Source: Massilia sp. Se16.2.3
Lineage (GTDB): Bacteria; Pseudomonadota; Gammaproteobacteria; Burkholderiales; Burkholderiaceae_D
DNA: 64,000 bases
Assembly (NCBI RefSeq): GCF_014171595.1
Contig: NZ_CP050451.1
Coordinates: forward strand, 3,782,001-3,846,000
Direction: 5' to 3'
The translations under genes were made by a program, and so were the position numbers. The notes under the pieces are model-generated. The model made no database searches and had not been told where the DNA came from. It worked only from the letters and a program-made list of their open reading frames with translations. Of this stretch, positions 10,140 to 20,434 are shown one piece after another. The number at the start of each line of letters is the position of its first letter. Within the stretch, counting starts at the first letter, position 1.

Positions 10140-10439
10140 CTAAAACCCTTGGTGGACCGTAGCCAGGTGGCTCACGGACGGCGTGCCGTCGAAGCAGTGT
10201 TCAACGAGGCAGCGCCACTCGGTGAAGTCGGCGCTGCCGCGGAAGTGGACGTTATGGTCCTCGACCGTCTGCCAGCGCACCAGCAGGCGGTAGCTGCGCG
10301 GGTGCTCGATGCCGCGCTGGACTTCCATGCCCTCGCAGCCGCGCGCACGCCGGAACAGCGGCGTCGCTTCGCGCACCGCCGCTTCAAACGCCTCTTCCAT
10401 CCCTGCCTTGATCAGGAACTCCGCACTCTCGATGACCAT
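10140..10439 (-). CDS. Antibiotic-biosynthesis-monooxygenase (ABM) domain protein
   Basis: An intact 99-residue single-domain protein. The pattern AEFLIKAGMEEAFEAAVREA, then YRLLVRWQTVEDHNVHFRGS and FTEW, matches the dimeric ferredoxin-like ABM fold. These small proteins act as cofactor-free oxygenases, haem-degrading enzymes or stress proteins; no haem-ligand signature stands out. A strong hairpin (10469-10494) separates it from the aldehyde dehydrogenase upstream, so it probably has its own promoter. Confidence 0.8.
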   Translation of the reverse strand: MVIESAEFLIKAGMEEAFEAAVREATPLFRRARGCEGMEVQRGIEHPRSYRLLVRWQTVEDHNVHFRGSADFTEWRCLVEHCFDGTPSVSHLATVHQGF

Positions 10440-10468
10440 CTTCTTCCTTCACTGAGGGGAAAACGTAC

Positions 10469-10494
10469 GGGCCGGCCGTTTGCACGGCCGGCCC
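10469..10494 (-). terminator. Probable terminator of the aldehyde dehydrogenase transcript
   Basis: A perfect 11-bp stem (GGGCCGGCCGT with ACGGCCGGCCC) and a four-base loop. Read on the minus strand it is followed within a few bases by TTTT. It lies 15 bp beyond the aldehyde dehydrogenase stop and 30 bp before the ABM start, as expected for a terminator at the end of the sugar locus. Confidence 0.65.
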
Positions 10495-10508
10495 GGCATA
10501 TCAGACGC

Positions 10509-11955
10509 CTAGATGCCCACCATCGACACGGCCTTGGTGTTGAGGTAGCCCTCCATCGCCTCCGGGCCGCCTTCGGTGCCATAGCCCGAATCCTTGATGC
10601 CGCCGAACGGCAGTTCGGCGCTTGGCGTCGCCGGCTGGTTAATCCACAGCATGCCCACTTCCATGCGGTTCATCAGGAGCTGGGCGTTCTTGATCGAACG
10701 GGTGAAGGCGTAGCCGGCCAGGCCGTAAGGCAGGCGATTGGCCTCAAGGATCGCTTCTTCCAGGGTCTCGAAACCGCGCACGGCCGCGATCGGGCCGAAA
10801 GGCTCGTCGTTGAAGACCGAGGCCGTCAGGGGCACGTCGGCGAGAATGGTCGGCGCGAAGAAGTTGCCGGCTTCGCCGACACGTGCCCCCGCCGGTGGCG
10901 ACGACGGCGCCCTGCGCCTGCGCATCCTCGACCACCTTGGCCATCGCGCTCACGCGGCGGGCGTTGGCCAGCGGCCCCAGGTTGGTGCCGTCCGCCAGGC
11001 CGTCGCCCAGCTTCAAGCTTTCGGCATGCTGGACCAGCGCGCGCGTGAATTCGTCCTTGATCGCCTTGTGCACCGGGAAGCGGGTGGGCGAAATGCAGAC
11101 CTGGCCGGCGTTGCGGAACTTGGCGGCGCCGGCGGCCTTGACGGCCAGGGCGACGTCCGCGTCCTCGGCGATGATGACCGGCGCATGGCCGCCCAGTTCC
11201 ATCGTCACGCGCTTCATGTGGGCGCAAACCAGTGCCGCCAGTTGCTTGCCGACCGGCGTCGAGCCGGTGAAGGTGACCTTGCGGATGATCGGGTGCGGGA
11301 TCAGGTAGCCGGAAATCTCGGCCGGGTCGCCGAACACCAGGCCGACCACGCCGGGCGGCACGCCGGCATCGACGAAGCACTGCATCAGCGCGGCAGGCGA
11401 GGCTGGGGTCTCTTCCGGCGCCTTGCACAGGAAGGAGCAGCCGGTGGCCAGCGCGGCGCCGAGTTTACGCACGATCTGGTTGATCGGGAAGTTCCACGGG
11501 GTGAACGCGGCGACCGGGCCGACCGGCTCCTTCAGCACCAGCTGCTGGGCGGCAGGGTTGCGCGACGGGACGATGCGGCCATACACGCGCATGCCTTCGG
11601 CGGCAAACCAGTCGATGATCTCGGCGCCGGCCAGGGTTTCGCCCTTGGCTTCGGCCAGCGGTTTACCCTGTTCCCCGGGTCAGCAGGCGGGCGATGTCGC
11701 CGGCACGTTCGCGCAGCAGGTTGGCGGCGCGGCGCATGACCGCGGCACGCGCGGCGGCCGGCACAAGGCGCCAGGCTTCGAAACCTTTTGCGCCGCTTCC
11801 AATGCGCGGTCGAGGTCGGCGATGGCCGCATGGGCCACGGTGCCGATGGCCTGGCCGGTCGCTGGATTGACGACCGGAATGGTCTTGCCGCCGGTGGCCT
11901 CGACCCATTCGTTGGCGATGAGGAGGCGGGTGTCTGGATAGCTGGACGTCGTCAT
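10509..11955 (-). CDS. NAD(P)-dependent aldehyde dehydrogenase, succinate/ketoglutarate-semialdehyde type (three frameshifts)
   Basis: About 480 residues of the GabD-like class: [20 protein letters not shown] at the N-terminus, [20 protein letters not shown], the general-base glutamate in [10 protein letters not shown], the catalytic cysteine in [13 protein letters not shown], and [12 protein letters not shown]. Frame changes near 11788, 11682 and 10886 each lie in a homopolymer (for example GGGGG for GGGG at 10886), and single corrections restore the family sequence. Its place at the end of a GH43/sugar-uptake locus suggests alpha-ketoglutarate semialdehyde dehydrogenase, the last step of oxidative arabinose or xylose breakdown. 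That role is inferred. Confidence 0.8.
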
Positions 11956-12041
11956 GGCGTATCGATTCCTGTGTCTGGGAAAAGCGCCATCTTACCCTGT
12001 ACGCGGGCGTCTTGCAGCGGCTGCACCCGCCCCGTGGTGGT

Positions 12042-12997
12042 TCAGGCCGAGGGGCCGCCTGCGCAGCGGAGGTCGGGCCGTGCGTCGTTGGCCGCGCGCC
12101 CTCCCAGTCGAGGCGGTCGATGCACATGCGGCGCGCCGTTTGCGCCTCGTCCCAGGCGTGGTAGACGATCCAGGTCTGGCTGCCATCGGGCGAGACCGTG
12201 AACGAATTGTGGCCGGGACCGATGATGCCGGGCCGGCTGCCCATCAGCAGGGCCTCGTGGCCGCCTTGCGGGCGTTCGTAGGGACCGAGCGGATGGTCGC
12301 CAACCACATAGCTGACGCCGTAGTTCTCGCGCTCCCAGGCGCCGCCGCTGTAGAAGCAGTAATAGCGCCCGTCGTGGACCTGCACCGAGGCGCCCTCCAC
12401 GGTGTGCCAGTCATAGACCCGCCCGTACATCGTGCGCCCCTTGCGGAACACGTGCCAGTCCTCGTGCGGGCGCACCACCACGCGCGGCTCGCCGGCGAGG
12501 GTCGTCATGTCGACCAGGCGGTCGACGACGATGCCGGTGCCCACGCGGTGATCGTCTTCCAGCTCGAGGAAGTCGACGCAGTAGAACAGGTACCACTGGC
12601 CATCCTTGTCCCTGAACGGATGGGCGTCGATCGAGAACGGCTGGTCCGGCACCAGGATCTTGCCGCTGTCGACAAACGGCCCGGCCGGATGCTCGGCCAC
12701 CGCCACGCGCAGCTTCTGGTCGGTGCCCTCGTCGGCCGAGCCGGACGAGTAGTACATGTAGAAGCGGCCTTCGTGGAAAGCGACTTCCGGCGCCCAGTAA
12801 TGCTCGGCGCCGTTGTTGTCGAGCGCGTGCCCGACGGGCTCCCACTGCACCAGGTCGGTCGAACGCAGGACCGGAATCTGGCGCCCATCCGCGCCGCCCG
12901 GTGCCGTGCCGTAGGCATAGTAGACGCCCTCGTGTTTCAGCACGAAGGGATCGGCGAAGATCTCCGGGTAGACCGGGTTCTGGTAAGTCTGCTGCAC
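12042..12997 (-). CDS. Glycoside hydrolase family 43 enzyme, cytoplasmic
   Basis: About 318 residues, five-bladed propeller type. The three acidic residues are visible: the base Asp in EIFADPFVLKHEG, the pKa-tuning Asp in SIDAHPFRDKDGQ, and the acid Glu in YDWHTVEGASVQV. No signal peptide is seen, so it should act in the cytosol on imported arabino- or xylo-oligosaccharides. The frame as given runs on into the aldehyde dehydrogenase; adding one C to the CCCC tract at about 12051-12054 gives the natural end GPTSAAQAAPSA and a TGA at 12042-12044. The gene lies just downstream of the TonB receptor on the same strand. Confidence 0.82.
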
Positions 12998-13019
12998 TTT
13001 CTGTCTCCTGGAAAGCGGC

Positions 13020-13041
13020 GACCGCCCGGCGCAGGGCGGTC
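13020..13041 (-). terminator. Hairpin between TonB receptor and the sites flanking GH43
   Basis: A perfect eight-base stem (GACCGCCC with GGGCGGTC) around a six-base loop, in the 84-bp gap between the receptor stop (13082) and the GH43 start (12997). It lacks a U tract. It could be a partial terminator or an RNA-stabilising loop that keeps receptor mRNA above that of downstream enzymes. Confidence 0.4.
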
Positions 13042-13081
13042 GTCGGTCTTGCGTGTGCTACCCGGCTGGCGTGACGTCGCC

Positions 13082-15856
13082 TTACAACTTATAGCGCAGG
13101 CTCAGCCCATACGTGGTTGGGTTGTAGCGGATATCGCGCGGCTGATACGGCCCGAGTTCGCTCTTGAACTTCGCATGCGTCAGGTTGATCGCATCGAAGT
13201 GGAGCGACAGGTTGCGGCTCAGCTCATAGCCGATGCTCAGGTCGACAAAGGTGTTCGCCTTGACGATGCGGTCCTGGTTGAACGGCGGCTCGGCGATCTG
13301 CTCGACATAGTCGCCGCGGCGGGTCGCAGCCAGGCGGCCGGTGATGCCGTTGCCTTCATAGAGCAGTGCCAGGTTGTAGTTCTGCTTGGCCACGCCGATC
13401 AGCGCGGTGTTGGCGAAACTGTCGGTGCCGAACTGGGTCTTGGTTTCGTTCTCGCCGTCGATCCAGGTGTAGTTGAACTGGGCGCCGAAATTGCTCCAGA
13501 TACCAGGCAGGAAGTCGAAGAACTTCTGGACACTGAATTCCGCGCCCTTCAAGGTGCCCTCGCCCGAGTTCTGCGGACGCGTTACGCGATAGACCTGGCC
13601 ACCGATGGTCTCGTCGGCCGTGAAGTTCTGCAGGTAGCCGTCGATCTTGCGGTGGAATAGCGCCACCTGCGCATAGCCGTTCTTCGCGAAATAGTACTCG
13701 AGCGTGGCGTCGAGGTTGGTCGAGCGGGTCGGATCGAGATTCGGGTTGCCGGCATTGCCGCTGCCCGGCGCGTTCACCGTCGGCGGAATCAGCGACAGTG
13801 CCGGATTCATCTCGCGGAAACCCGGACGGGTGATGGTTTTGCCGGCGGACAGGTGCGACTGCAGGTTTTCGGTCCAGCCGACGGTGGCGGCGATGCTCGG
13901 CAAGACGTTCGTTTCCGAAGTCGACAGGTCGACATCGCTGACGACGTCGCCGATCTGGCTCTTGCCGCGCAGGTCGCGGTTCACGCGCACGACGCGGGCG
14001 CCGGCCTCGCCGGAGAGGTCGATGTTGCCAAGCTTGGTGCCGAAGCGCGCCGACAGGTAAAGGGTGGCGCTCTTTTCGCGCTGGTCGAACAGGCGCGTCG
14101 GGTCTTCCGGCACGCGGCCGCTCGGTGCGCCGTAGCCATTGCGCACGAGGTCGCGGTTGTTGAGCAGGAAGTCGGCCGAGGGGGTGGCCCAGGGGCCGCC
14201 GAGACGGTCCAGTCCTGGCACGATTTCCTCGAAGTGTACGCCGAACTGGCCGATCGGGGTCGGGCGCACGGGACCTGCGAAGTCGGAGTGGCCTTCGGCG
14301 CCATGGTAGCTGGCCTTGCGCGAGGACAGGCGGATACCGCCCGTGATCGCATCGAAGAAGCCGTCGCCACCGAGACGATAGACGGCGTCGGAACGCAGCT
14401 GGAACTGGTCGCCCCGCTGCTCGTTCCAGTTCTGCACCAGGCCGCGCAGCACGTACTGGCTCGGGTCGCGCAGCGCGTTGGCGCTGGTGGGCGTGGTCAC
14501 CGCGCTGTAGCCGCCGTGGCCATCGCTGCCATAGGCGAACACGCTGGAGCTGGCGCCCGGAATCTGCTGGTCGACGATGATGGTGTCGTTGACGAACTTC
14601 GAGCGGGTGTAAGCCAGTTGGGTATTGAGCGTGAGCGGCCCTTCGGCATAGCGCAGGCCGAGGTTCAGGTAATTCGTCGTGGTGCGCTCGTCCTGGCCCC
14701 AGGTACTGGTGGCGGTGTACGGGTCCCAGTCGTAGGCGCCCGGGCCGAACTGCGCCGCAGGCGCGTTGGCCGACAGGATCGGGCAGATCACGCCGACCGG
14801 CGTGTTGCAGTGGTTGCCCTGGGGAGCCAGCACCACGTTGTTCAGGCGCGGCGCCCAGGTGACGATGTCGAGGATGTAGTTGACCGCGCTCTTGCCCTGG
14901 TAGCCCATACCCAGGTACTGGGCGCTGGCCTGCAGCTGCGGGCTGATCTTCCACGAAAACGCGCCGTGCACGCTCTGGCGCTCGCGGTCGCCGCTATTGT
15001 AGATGCCGCCGATGTTGGGTAGCTGGCCCAGCACATCGCCGGCATTCACGGGCGCGAACGGCGCCGTATTGCCGATGCGGGTAGCGGTGCCGTCCGGGCT
15101 GACCGAAAACACGTTGGTCGGACGGTCCACCCATTGCACCGGATAGGTCCAATTCTCGCGGTGCAGCGCAACGTCGAGCAGCACGCCCATTTCGCCCAAG
15201 CGCGTGTTCCAGCGATCGCTCACGAGGAAGCCGCCGGCTGGATTGTGCTTGGTCTTGGTGGCGTCGCTGCCGTTGGTCTTCTGGACGCGGTCTTCCAGGA
15301 AACCGGTAACCGTGTATCCCGGGAAGTCGAAGGGCGATCGCAGGCGCACGTTGACGGCGCCGGCGATGCCGCCCTCGAACTGGTTGGCCGTGGCCGACTT
15401 GTAGACTTCGAGGCCGCCGATCGACTGCACTTCCAGGTCCTCGTAGGACAGGCGGCGCCCGGCGGCCGTGAAGATCTCGTTGCCGTCGAGCGTGGTGGCG
15501 ACGTCGGGCAGGCCGCGGATGATGACGGAGCTGGTCTGGCCGCGGTCGCGTCCGACCTGTACGCCGGCGATACGCTGCAGCGCGTCGCCCACCTGGCGAT
15601 CGGGGAACTTGCCGATGTCGTCGGCATTGATGGCGTCGACCACCTGCACCGCGTCGCGCTTGATCGCCTCGGCCGAGCGCAGGCTCTGGCGCAGGCCGGT
15701 GACTTTCACGACGGCCGGCGCCTGGGCCGATTCGGGCGCGGCATCGGTGGCTGCCGTTGCTTGCGGCTCGGTGGTGGTTTGCGCCAGCGCGCTGGCCCCG
15801 TAGGCCGACATCAGCATGATGGCGGCGCAGATCGGCTTGACTTTGAATCGGGTCAT
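13082..15856 (-). CDS. TonB-dependent receptor, oligosaccharide type
   Basis: An intact 924-residue outer-membrane receptor. The start at 15856 is set by an AGGAG site and gives a signal peptide ending ASALAQ. The plug domain has VVKVTGLRQSLRSAEAIKRD, DIGKFPDRQVGDALQRIAGV and SSVIIRGLP, a pattern typical of the Xanthomonas/Caulobacter-type sugar receptors (TIGR01782-like). The barrel follows, with NPNLDPTRSTNLDATLEYYF, and ends GLSLRYKL. It should import oligosaccharides released by extracellular GH43-type enzymes, in concert with the ABC importer upstream on the same strand. A motif shared with the GH43 lipoprotein promoter lies 117 bp upstream of the start. Confidence 0.93.
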   Translation of the reverse strand: MTRFKVKPICAAIMLMSAYGASALAQTTTEPQATAATDAAPESAQAPAVVKVTGLRQSLRSAEAIKRDAVQVVDAINADDIGKFPDRQVGDALQRIAGVQVGRDRGQTSSVIIRGLPDVATTLDGNEIFTAAGRRLSYEDLEVQSIGGLEVYKSATANQFEGGIAGAVNVRLRSPFDFPGYTVTGFLEDRVQKTNGSDATKTKHNPAGGFLVSDRWNTRLGEMGVLLDVALHRENWTYPVQWVDRPTNVFSVSPDGTATRIGNTAPFAPVNAGDVLGQLPNIGGIYNSGDRERQSVHGAFSWKISPQLQASAQYLGMGYQGKSAVNYILDIVTWAPRLNNVVLAPQGNHCNTPVGVICPILSANAPAAQFGPGAYDWDPYTATSTWGQDERTTTNYLNLGLRYAEGPLTLNTQLAYTRSKFVNDTIIVDQQIPGASSSVFAYGSDGHGGYSAVTTPTSANALRDPSQYVLRGLVQNWNEQRGDQFQLRSDAVYRLGGDGFFDAITGGIRLSSRKASYHGAEGHSDFAGPVRPTPIGQFGVHFEEIVPGLDRLGGPWATPSADFLLNNRDLVRNGYGAPSGRVPEDPTRLFDQREKSATLYLSARFGTKLGNIDLSGEAGARVVRVNRDLRGKSQIGDVVSDVDLSTSETNVLPSIAATVGWTENLQSHLSAGKTITRPGFREMNPALSLIPPTVNAPGSGNAGNPNLDPTRSTNLDATLEYYFAKNGYAQVALFHRKIDGYLQNFTADETIGGQVYRVTRPQNSGEGTLKGAEFSVQKFFDFLPGIWSNFGAQFNYTWIDGENETKTQFGTDSFANTALIGVAKQNYNLALLYEGNGITGRLAATRRGDYVEQIAEPPFNQDRIVKANTFVDLSIGYELSRNLSLHFDAINLTHAKFKSELGPYQPRDIRYNPTTYGLSLRYKL

Positions 15857-15972
15857 GCAAGTCTCCTGATTGGTATGAATGGCGTATGGCTGGCCGAAGC
15901 GTGGGCCCAGCCGCCGGCCGGTCGCAGCCGGCTTGGGACGTATCACATACTAAAAGAGGGCAACTGGCGCCA

Positions 15973-16006
15973 CCCATAACGAAACACGCAAGAGCTATCC
16001 GAAATC
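15973..16006 (-). promoter_or_regulatory. Shared 34-bp promoter motif, copy 1 (TonB receptor)
   Basis: This site matches 21519-21552 at 27 of 34 positions without gaps, including the first 12 bases CCCATAACGAAA and a later CTAT. Both copies sit 115-130 bp upstream of a minus-strand start in the same sugar locus. It is most likely the binding site of the local LysR-type regulator, but that link is inferred. Confidence 0.6.
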
Positions 16007-16039
16007 GTCATGGCATGCCGGGTGCATGCATGAAAGGCT

Positions 16040-17176
16040 TCAGGGCACGCGTGCCAATGCCTCGGCCGTGCTCTCGGTCCACCCCGGCGCGAACACCTGG
16101 CCGTCGGCGTCGAACAGGAAGGCACGCGTGGCCGGGAACACCAGCTCGACGCGGCTGCCCGGGGCTGGCGGTGCCGTGTCGGCATCGCTTTTCACCGCCA
16201 CCATTTCGCCGGTGCCTTCGACCTGCGCATAGACCGGGGAGATGTCCCCGAGGTATTCCACCAGTGCGACCGTCGCGCCGATGCCGTCGCCCTGCCCCGG
16301 GCGCACCAGCTGCAGGTGCTCGGGGCGCACGCCCAGCGTGACGCGGTCGCCGCTGCGTGCACGCGCCACATCGGCCGCCACCTGCACGCGCGCGCCGCCG
16401 GCCAGCTGCACGCCGGCGCTGCGGCCCGCGGGCCCGGCCAAACTCGCTTCGAAAAAGTTCATGCGCGGCGAACCGAGGAAACCGGCCACAAAACGGTTGG
16501 CCGGCCGCTCGTACAAATCGAACGGCGTACCGACCTGCTCGATGCGCCCGCCGTTCAACACGACGATCTTCTGGCCGAGCGTCATCGCTTCGACCTGGTC
16601 GTGGGTCACGTAGATCATCGTGCTTTTCAGTTCCCGGTGCAGGCGCGCCAGCTCCACGCGCGTCTGGCCGCGCAGGGCCGCATCCAGGTTCGAGAGCGGC
16701 TCGTCGAACAGGAAGACCTCGGGTTTGCGCACGATGGCGCGCCCGATCGCCACGCGCTGGCGCTGGCCGCCCGACAGCGCCTTCGGCTTACGGTCCAGCA
16801 GGTGCTCGATCTGCAGGATGGCCGCGGCGCGCCCGACCCGCTCGTCGATCTCGCTTTTGGGCACCTTCGCCAGCTTGAGGGCAAAGCCCATGTTTTCGGC
16901 CACGCTCATGTGCGGATACAGCGCATAGCTCTGGAACACCATGGCGATGCCGCGCCGGGCCGGTTCGATGTCGTTGGCCACGCGTCCGCCGATTTCCAGC
17001 GTGCCCTCGCTGATGTCTTCCAGGCCCGCGATGATGCGCAGCAGGGTCGACTTGCCGCAGCCGGAAGGCCCGACGAACACGACGAACTCGCCGTCCCCGA
17101 TGTCGAGGTCGATGCCCTTGATGACGCTGTTGCCGTCGTACTGCTTCTTGATGCCGCGAAGGCTGACCGATGCCAT
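16040..17176 (-). CDS. ABC sugar importer ATPase (MalK/UgpC type)
   Basis: An intact 378-residue protein. It shows Walker [11 protein letters not shown]-loop [13 protein letters not shown], signature [14 protein letters not shown], Walker [14 protein letters not shown] and the switch histidine [11 protein letters not shown], followed by a C-terminal TOBE/OB region from about residue 235. That C-terminal extension is the mark of carbohydrate importer ATPases. The start at 17176 is preceded by AGGAG and lies 17 bp after the permease stop. It energises the two permeases encoded just upstream. Confidence 0.94.
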   Translation of the reverse strand: MASVSLRGIKKQYDGNSVIKGIDLDIGDGEFVVFVGPSGCGKSTLLRIIAGLEDISEGTLEIGGRVANDIEPARRGIAMVFQSYALYPHMSVAENMGFALKLAKVPKSEIDERVGRAAAILQIEHLLDRKPKALSGGQRQRVAIGRAIVRKPEVFLFDEPLSNLDAALRGQTRVELARLHRELKSTMIYVTHDQVEAMTLGQKIVVLNGGRIEQVGTPFDLYERPANRFVAGFLGSPRMNFFEASLAGPAGRSAGVQLAGGARVQVAADVARARSGDRVTLGVRPEHLQLVRPGQGDGIGATVALVEYLGDISPVYAQVEGTGEMVAVKSDADTAPPAPGSRVELVFPATRAFLFDADGQVFAPGWTESTAEALARVP

Positions 17177-17193
17177 GCCGTACTCCTGAAAAG

Positions 17194-18051
17194 TTATCCT
17201 TTGAGACCGCTCGCCGCCAGGAAGCCCTGGGTCACGCGCCGCTGGAAGACCACGTAGGCCAGGGCCACCGGCAAGGCTCCGATCAGCGCCGCCGCCATCA
17301 GCTGGGCGTAGCGTACGCCGAACGCGTCGTAGGTCTGGGTCAGCCCGAGGGGAATCGTCATCATCTCGTTCGAGGTCACGATGATGAAGGGCCAGAGGAA
17401 GTTGTTCCAGGCGCCGATGAAGGTGACGATCGCCATCGCCCAGACGATGTTGCCGGAAATGGGCAGGTAGACGCTCCACAGCACCCGCAATGGGCCCGCG
17501 CCGTCCATCACTGCCGCCTCGCGAAAGTCCGTGGGAATCGCATCGAAAAACTGCTTGAAGACGTAGATCACGACCGGCGACACCACCTGGGGCAGCACGA
17601 GGCCGGCGTAGCTGTTGATCAGTCCCAAAGCGTGCATGGTGCGAAACAGCGGCACCAGCAGCGCTTCGAAAGGCAGCAGGAAGGCCAGCATCGACAGCGC
17701 GAACAGCAGCGAGCGGCCACGGAAGCGCAGCTGCGAGAAAGCGTAGGCCGCCGTCAAGCTGATCGCCATCGTGACGATGGTTACCAGGAAGGCCACCAGC
17801 GCGCTGTTGAACAGCCAGCGCGGCAGGTTGCCGGCACTGAGCGTGATGCGAAAGGCCGACAGGGTCCAGGTCTGGGGCAGCCAGTGGAAGGTGGCGGACA
17901 CGGTTTCGTGTTCGGGGCGCAGCGCGGTGGACGCCGCCCACAGCAGCGGGAACAGCCACAGCGCGGCCAGGATGACGGCGCTGGCGACCGCGACAACCGT
18001 CCACCCAAGTTGCGACCCGCCTTTCATACGTCCTTGCATGGCAGCTTTCAT
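17194..18051 (-). CDS. ABC sugar importer permease, MalG type
   Basis: A 285-residue inner-membrane protein with six predicted helices. The coupling helix EAA motif is [32 protein letters not shown] follows, a typical MalG-family stretch. The start overlaps the stop of the upstream permease by four bases (ATGA), indicating translational coupling. The frame is open further upstream, but that part belongs to another frame of the neighbouring permease. Confidence 0.92.
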   Translation of the reverse strand: MKAAMQGRMKGGSQLGWTVVAVASAVILAALWLFPLLWAASTALRPEHETVSATFHWLPQTWTLSAFRITLSAGNLPRWLFNSALVAFLVTIVTMAISLTAAYAFSQLRFRGRSLLFALSMLAFLLPFEALLVPLFRTMHALGLINSYAGLVLPQVVSPVVIYVFKQFFDAIPTDFREAAVMDGAGPLRVLWSVYLPISGNIVWAMAIVTFIGAWNNFLWPFIIVTSNEMMTIPLGLTQTYDAFGVRYAQLMAAALIGALPVALAYVVFQRRVTQGFLAASGLKG

Positions 18052-18989
18052 GCCGCCCTCCGTCCGATCGAGCGCGCCAGCAGCGACAGCGCGATGACGA
18101 CCACCATGAAGGCCATCGCCACCGCCGCCGCGTAGCCGGCGTCGCTTTGGGTGAATGCCGTCTCGTACATGTAGTGCAGGGTGACGCGGCTCGTGTTGTA
18201 GGGCCCGCCGCTGGTGAGGATATAGGTCTGGCCGAAGACCTTGAGCGAGGCGATCAGCTGGATCAGCAGCGCCGTGCCCATCACGGGCTTCAGCGCCGGC
18301 CAGGTAATGGCCCGAAACAGCGTGAAGCCGCGCGCGCCGTCGAGTGCAGCAGCCTCGTAGAGCTCCGCGGGGATATTGCGCAGGCCCGCCAGCAGCATCA
18401 GCATGTTGAAGCCGACCGTCCACCACACGGTGCCGATCGCCACCGAGGGCAAGGCCCAGTGCACGTCGGCCAGCCAGGCGCGCTGGCCGCCGACCAGGTA
18501 GTTGATGACGCCCGACGACGGCTGCAGCATCCAGTCGGCGATCAGGGTCATGACGGAGATCGGTAGCACGTAGGGCAGGAAAAAAGCGCCCTGCAGCCAG
18601 GATTGGAAGCGCACGAAGCGGTGCACGAGCAGCGCCATCACCAGGCCCAGGGCGGTCAGCGGAATCACCGTCAGCAGCGCGAAATAGAAGGTGTTCCCGA
18701 GCGAAGCCCAGAACGACGGGTCCTGCACCAGGGTCGCGTAGTTGGCCAGGCCGACGAAGCCGCTGGTGCGCGTCAGGCTGCTCTCGGTCAGGCTCAGGTA
18801 AAAGGTCTGCAGCGCCGGCCCGAAGAAGAACAGCAGGAAGGCGAGCAGAAAAGGCGCCAGCAGCAGCCAGGCCGGGAGGTTTTCGCCGCGTGCGCGCCGG
18901 GCGTGGCGAACCGCCGGCGCGGGTTCGGGGCGATTTGCCTGGGGGACGGCGGTGACGTGTGCGGCGGGGCTCAAGGTGGGCATCTCCAT
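18048..18989 (-). CDS. ABC sugar importer permease, MalF type
   Basis: A 313-residue inner-membrane protein. The N-terminal 40 residues are cytosolic and basic, followed by the first helix [19 protein letters not shown]. The coupling helix is [20 protein letters not shown], and [14 protein letters not shown] is typical of CUT1 permeases. The start codon overlaps the binding-protein stop by one base (TGATG). Together with its partner it forms the translocation pore for an imported sugar or oligosaccharide. Confidence 0.92.
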   Translation of the reverse strand: MEMPTLSPAAHVTAVPQANRPEPAPAVRHARRARGENLPAWLLLAPFLLAFLLFFFGPALQTFYLSLTESSLTRTSGFVGLANYATLVQDPSFWASLGNTFYFALLTVIPLTALGLVMALLVHRFVRFQSWLQGAFFLPYVLPISVMTLIADWMLQPSSGVINYLVGGQRAWLADVHWALPSVAIGTVWWTVGFNMLMLLAGLRNIPAELYEAAALDGARGFTLFRAITWPALKPVMGTALLIQLIASLKVFGQTYILTSGGPYNTSRVTLHYMYETAFTQSDAGYAAAVAMAFMVVVIALSLLARSIGRRAA

Positions 18990-20292
18990 CAGTAACGCGG
19001 CGGCTTCTTGCGCAGCAGGCGCGAGGCTTCTTTTTCGAACATCTCGAGCGCTTCAGCCGGCGTCAATTGGCCGGACAGCGCCCCCGGCATGAATTTCGAT
19101 GCCATCGCCTCGACGGGACCGGCCGCGCCCATGTACCAGCCATCGGGGTCGTAGACCACGTGCTGCGCGGCCGACGCGTACAGCGCGTTGGGCATCAGGG
19201 CGCGTGCCGCCGCCGACTCGGCCACCGGACGGTAGGCCGGCACGTGGCCGCCCTCGGCCCAGCCCATCGAATGGCGGCTGACGTAGGCGATGAAAGCGAG
19301 CACCGCCTGCACCTTTTGCGGCGACATGGTGCGACCCTCGTTCGCCGGCATGGCAAAGGCATGCGAATCGGTCCAGACGCTGGCGTCCTGGTATAGCTGG
19401 GGGAAAGGCACGATGCCGTACTCGAAGCCGAGCGTGCGCGCCCTGGTCGCCCGCACCAGTTCCGGCACTTCCCACACGCCGTTGATCATGAAGCCGGCGC
19501 CGCCGCCCATGAACTGGCTGGTGGAAGCGGGATAATCGAGGCCTACCGGGCCATAGCCGCGCGTGAACCAGGCGCTGACCTTGGCCAGCTCCTCGACGCC
19601 CGCGCGGCCATACACGAACTGGCCGTTCTCGATCAGGCCTGCCTTGCGCTGGGCCAGCAGCGACAGCCACAGGCGCCAGATCGCGTACGAGCCCTGCCCC
19701 GACTCCATCGCCAGGCCCGTCTTGCCGGTGCGTTCCTTCACGCTGCGAAAGGCGTTGGTCAGGGCGTCGTAACCGACGATGGGTTTGAGGGTGCCGGACG
19801 CGTCCAGCAGGCCCGCCTGCCCGGCCAGGGTCTTGTTGTAGTAGAGGACCAGCGGATGCAGGTCGAGCGGGATGGCATAGGTGGCGCCGCCGTAGCGCGA
19901 CTTTTCCCATTGGCGCGGGAAATAGTCGCCCGCTTTCAGGCCGGCGGCGGCCAGCTCGGCATCGCCGATGGGGCGCAGCACGCCGCCCCCCGCCAGGTTC
20001 GGCAGGCGCGACAGGTGGACGGTGGCGATGTCCGGCCCCTCGCCCACCACCGACGAGGTGATCAGCTTGGTATAGAAGGGCTCGCCCCCCACTTGAGCGT
20101 GGTGCTGACCACGCGCACGCCGCGCTGGCTGGCGTTGAAATCGTCGATCATCGCGCGCATGCGCGCACCGTCGCCGCCGCTCAGAAGCGTCCAGACCCTG
20201 ACCTCGACCGGGCTCCGGGCACGCGCCAGCTCGGGCGCACCCAGCATCCCGAGCAGGATGGAAGACGCGATAAACCGCCTGCGTTGCACCAC
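18989..20292 (-). CDS. ABC sugar-binding protein, exported (one frameshift)
   Basis: About 434 residues, extracellular solute-binding family 1. The N-terminus MVQRRRFIASSILLGML has a twin-arginine-like motif, so export may use Tat. Family features are VEVRVWTLLSGGDGARMRAM, the hinge YAIPLDLHPLVLYYNKTLA and AFAMPANEGRTMSPQKVQA. The frame changes in a run of six C at about 20088-20093, one base off. First gene of a four-gene importer operon with overlapping or closely spaced junctions. The likely ligand is an arabinose- or xylose-containing oligosaccharide, judged only from the flanking GH43 genes. Confidence 0.86.
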
Positions 20293-20434
20293 ATTGTCTC
20301 CGTTTCGTTCGACGGCTGGCCTGTGCCGGCCTGTCCGTTTGCTTCGCTGTTTGTGAACTCGTGCTATCGAGCCATGATTATTTCACCATTCCCGTCAGCC
20401 AGCCTGTCCCCTTGCGCAGGGAGGCGCGCCGGCG

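Noticed and set aside
8610..11048. A SapC protein of 812 residues
   Set aside because: Only the first 240 residues are SapC-like. The rest is antisense to the SRAP and aldehyde dehydrogenase genes and arises from a frameshift near 9320.
11663..12997. A GH43-aldehyde dehydrogenase fusion
   Set aside because: The GH43 stop is lost by one missing C near 12052; the corrected frame ends GPTSAAQAAPSA. The dehydrogenase has its own start at 11955.
16040..18004. An ABC ATPase with a 275-residue N-terminal extension
   Set aside because: The extension is a shadow of the permease gene in another frame. The ATPase starts at 17176 after an AGGAG site.
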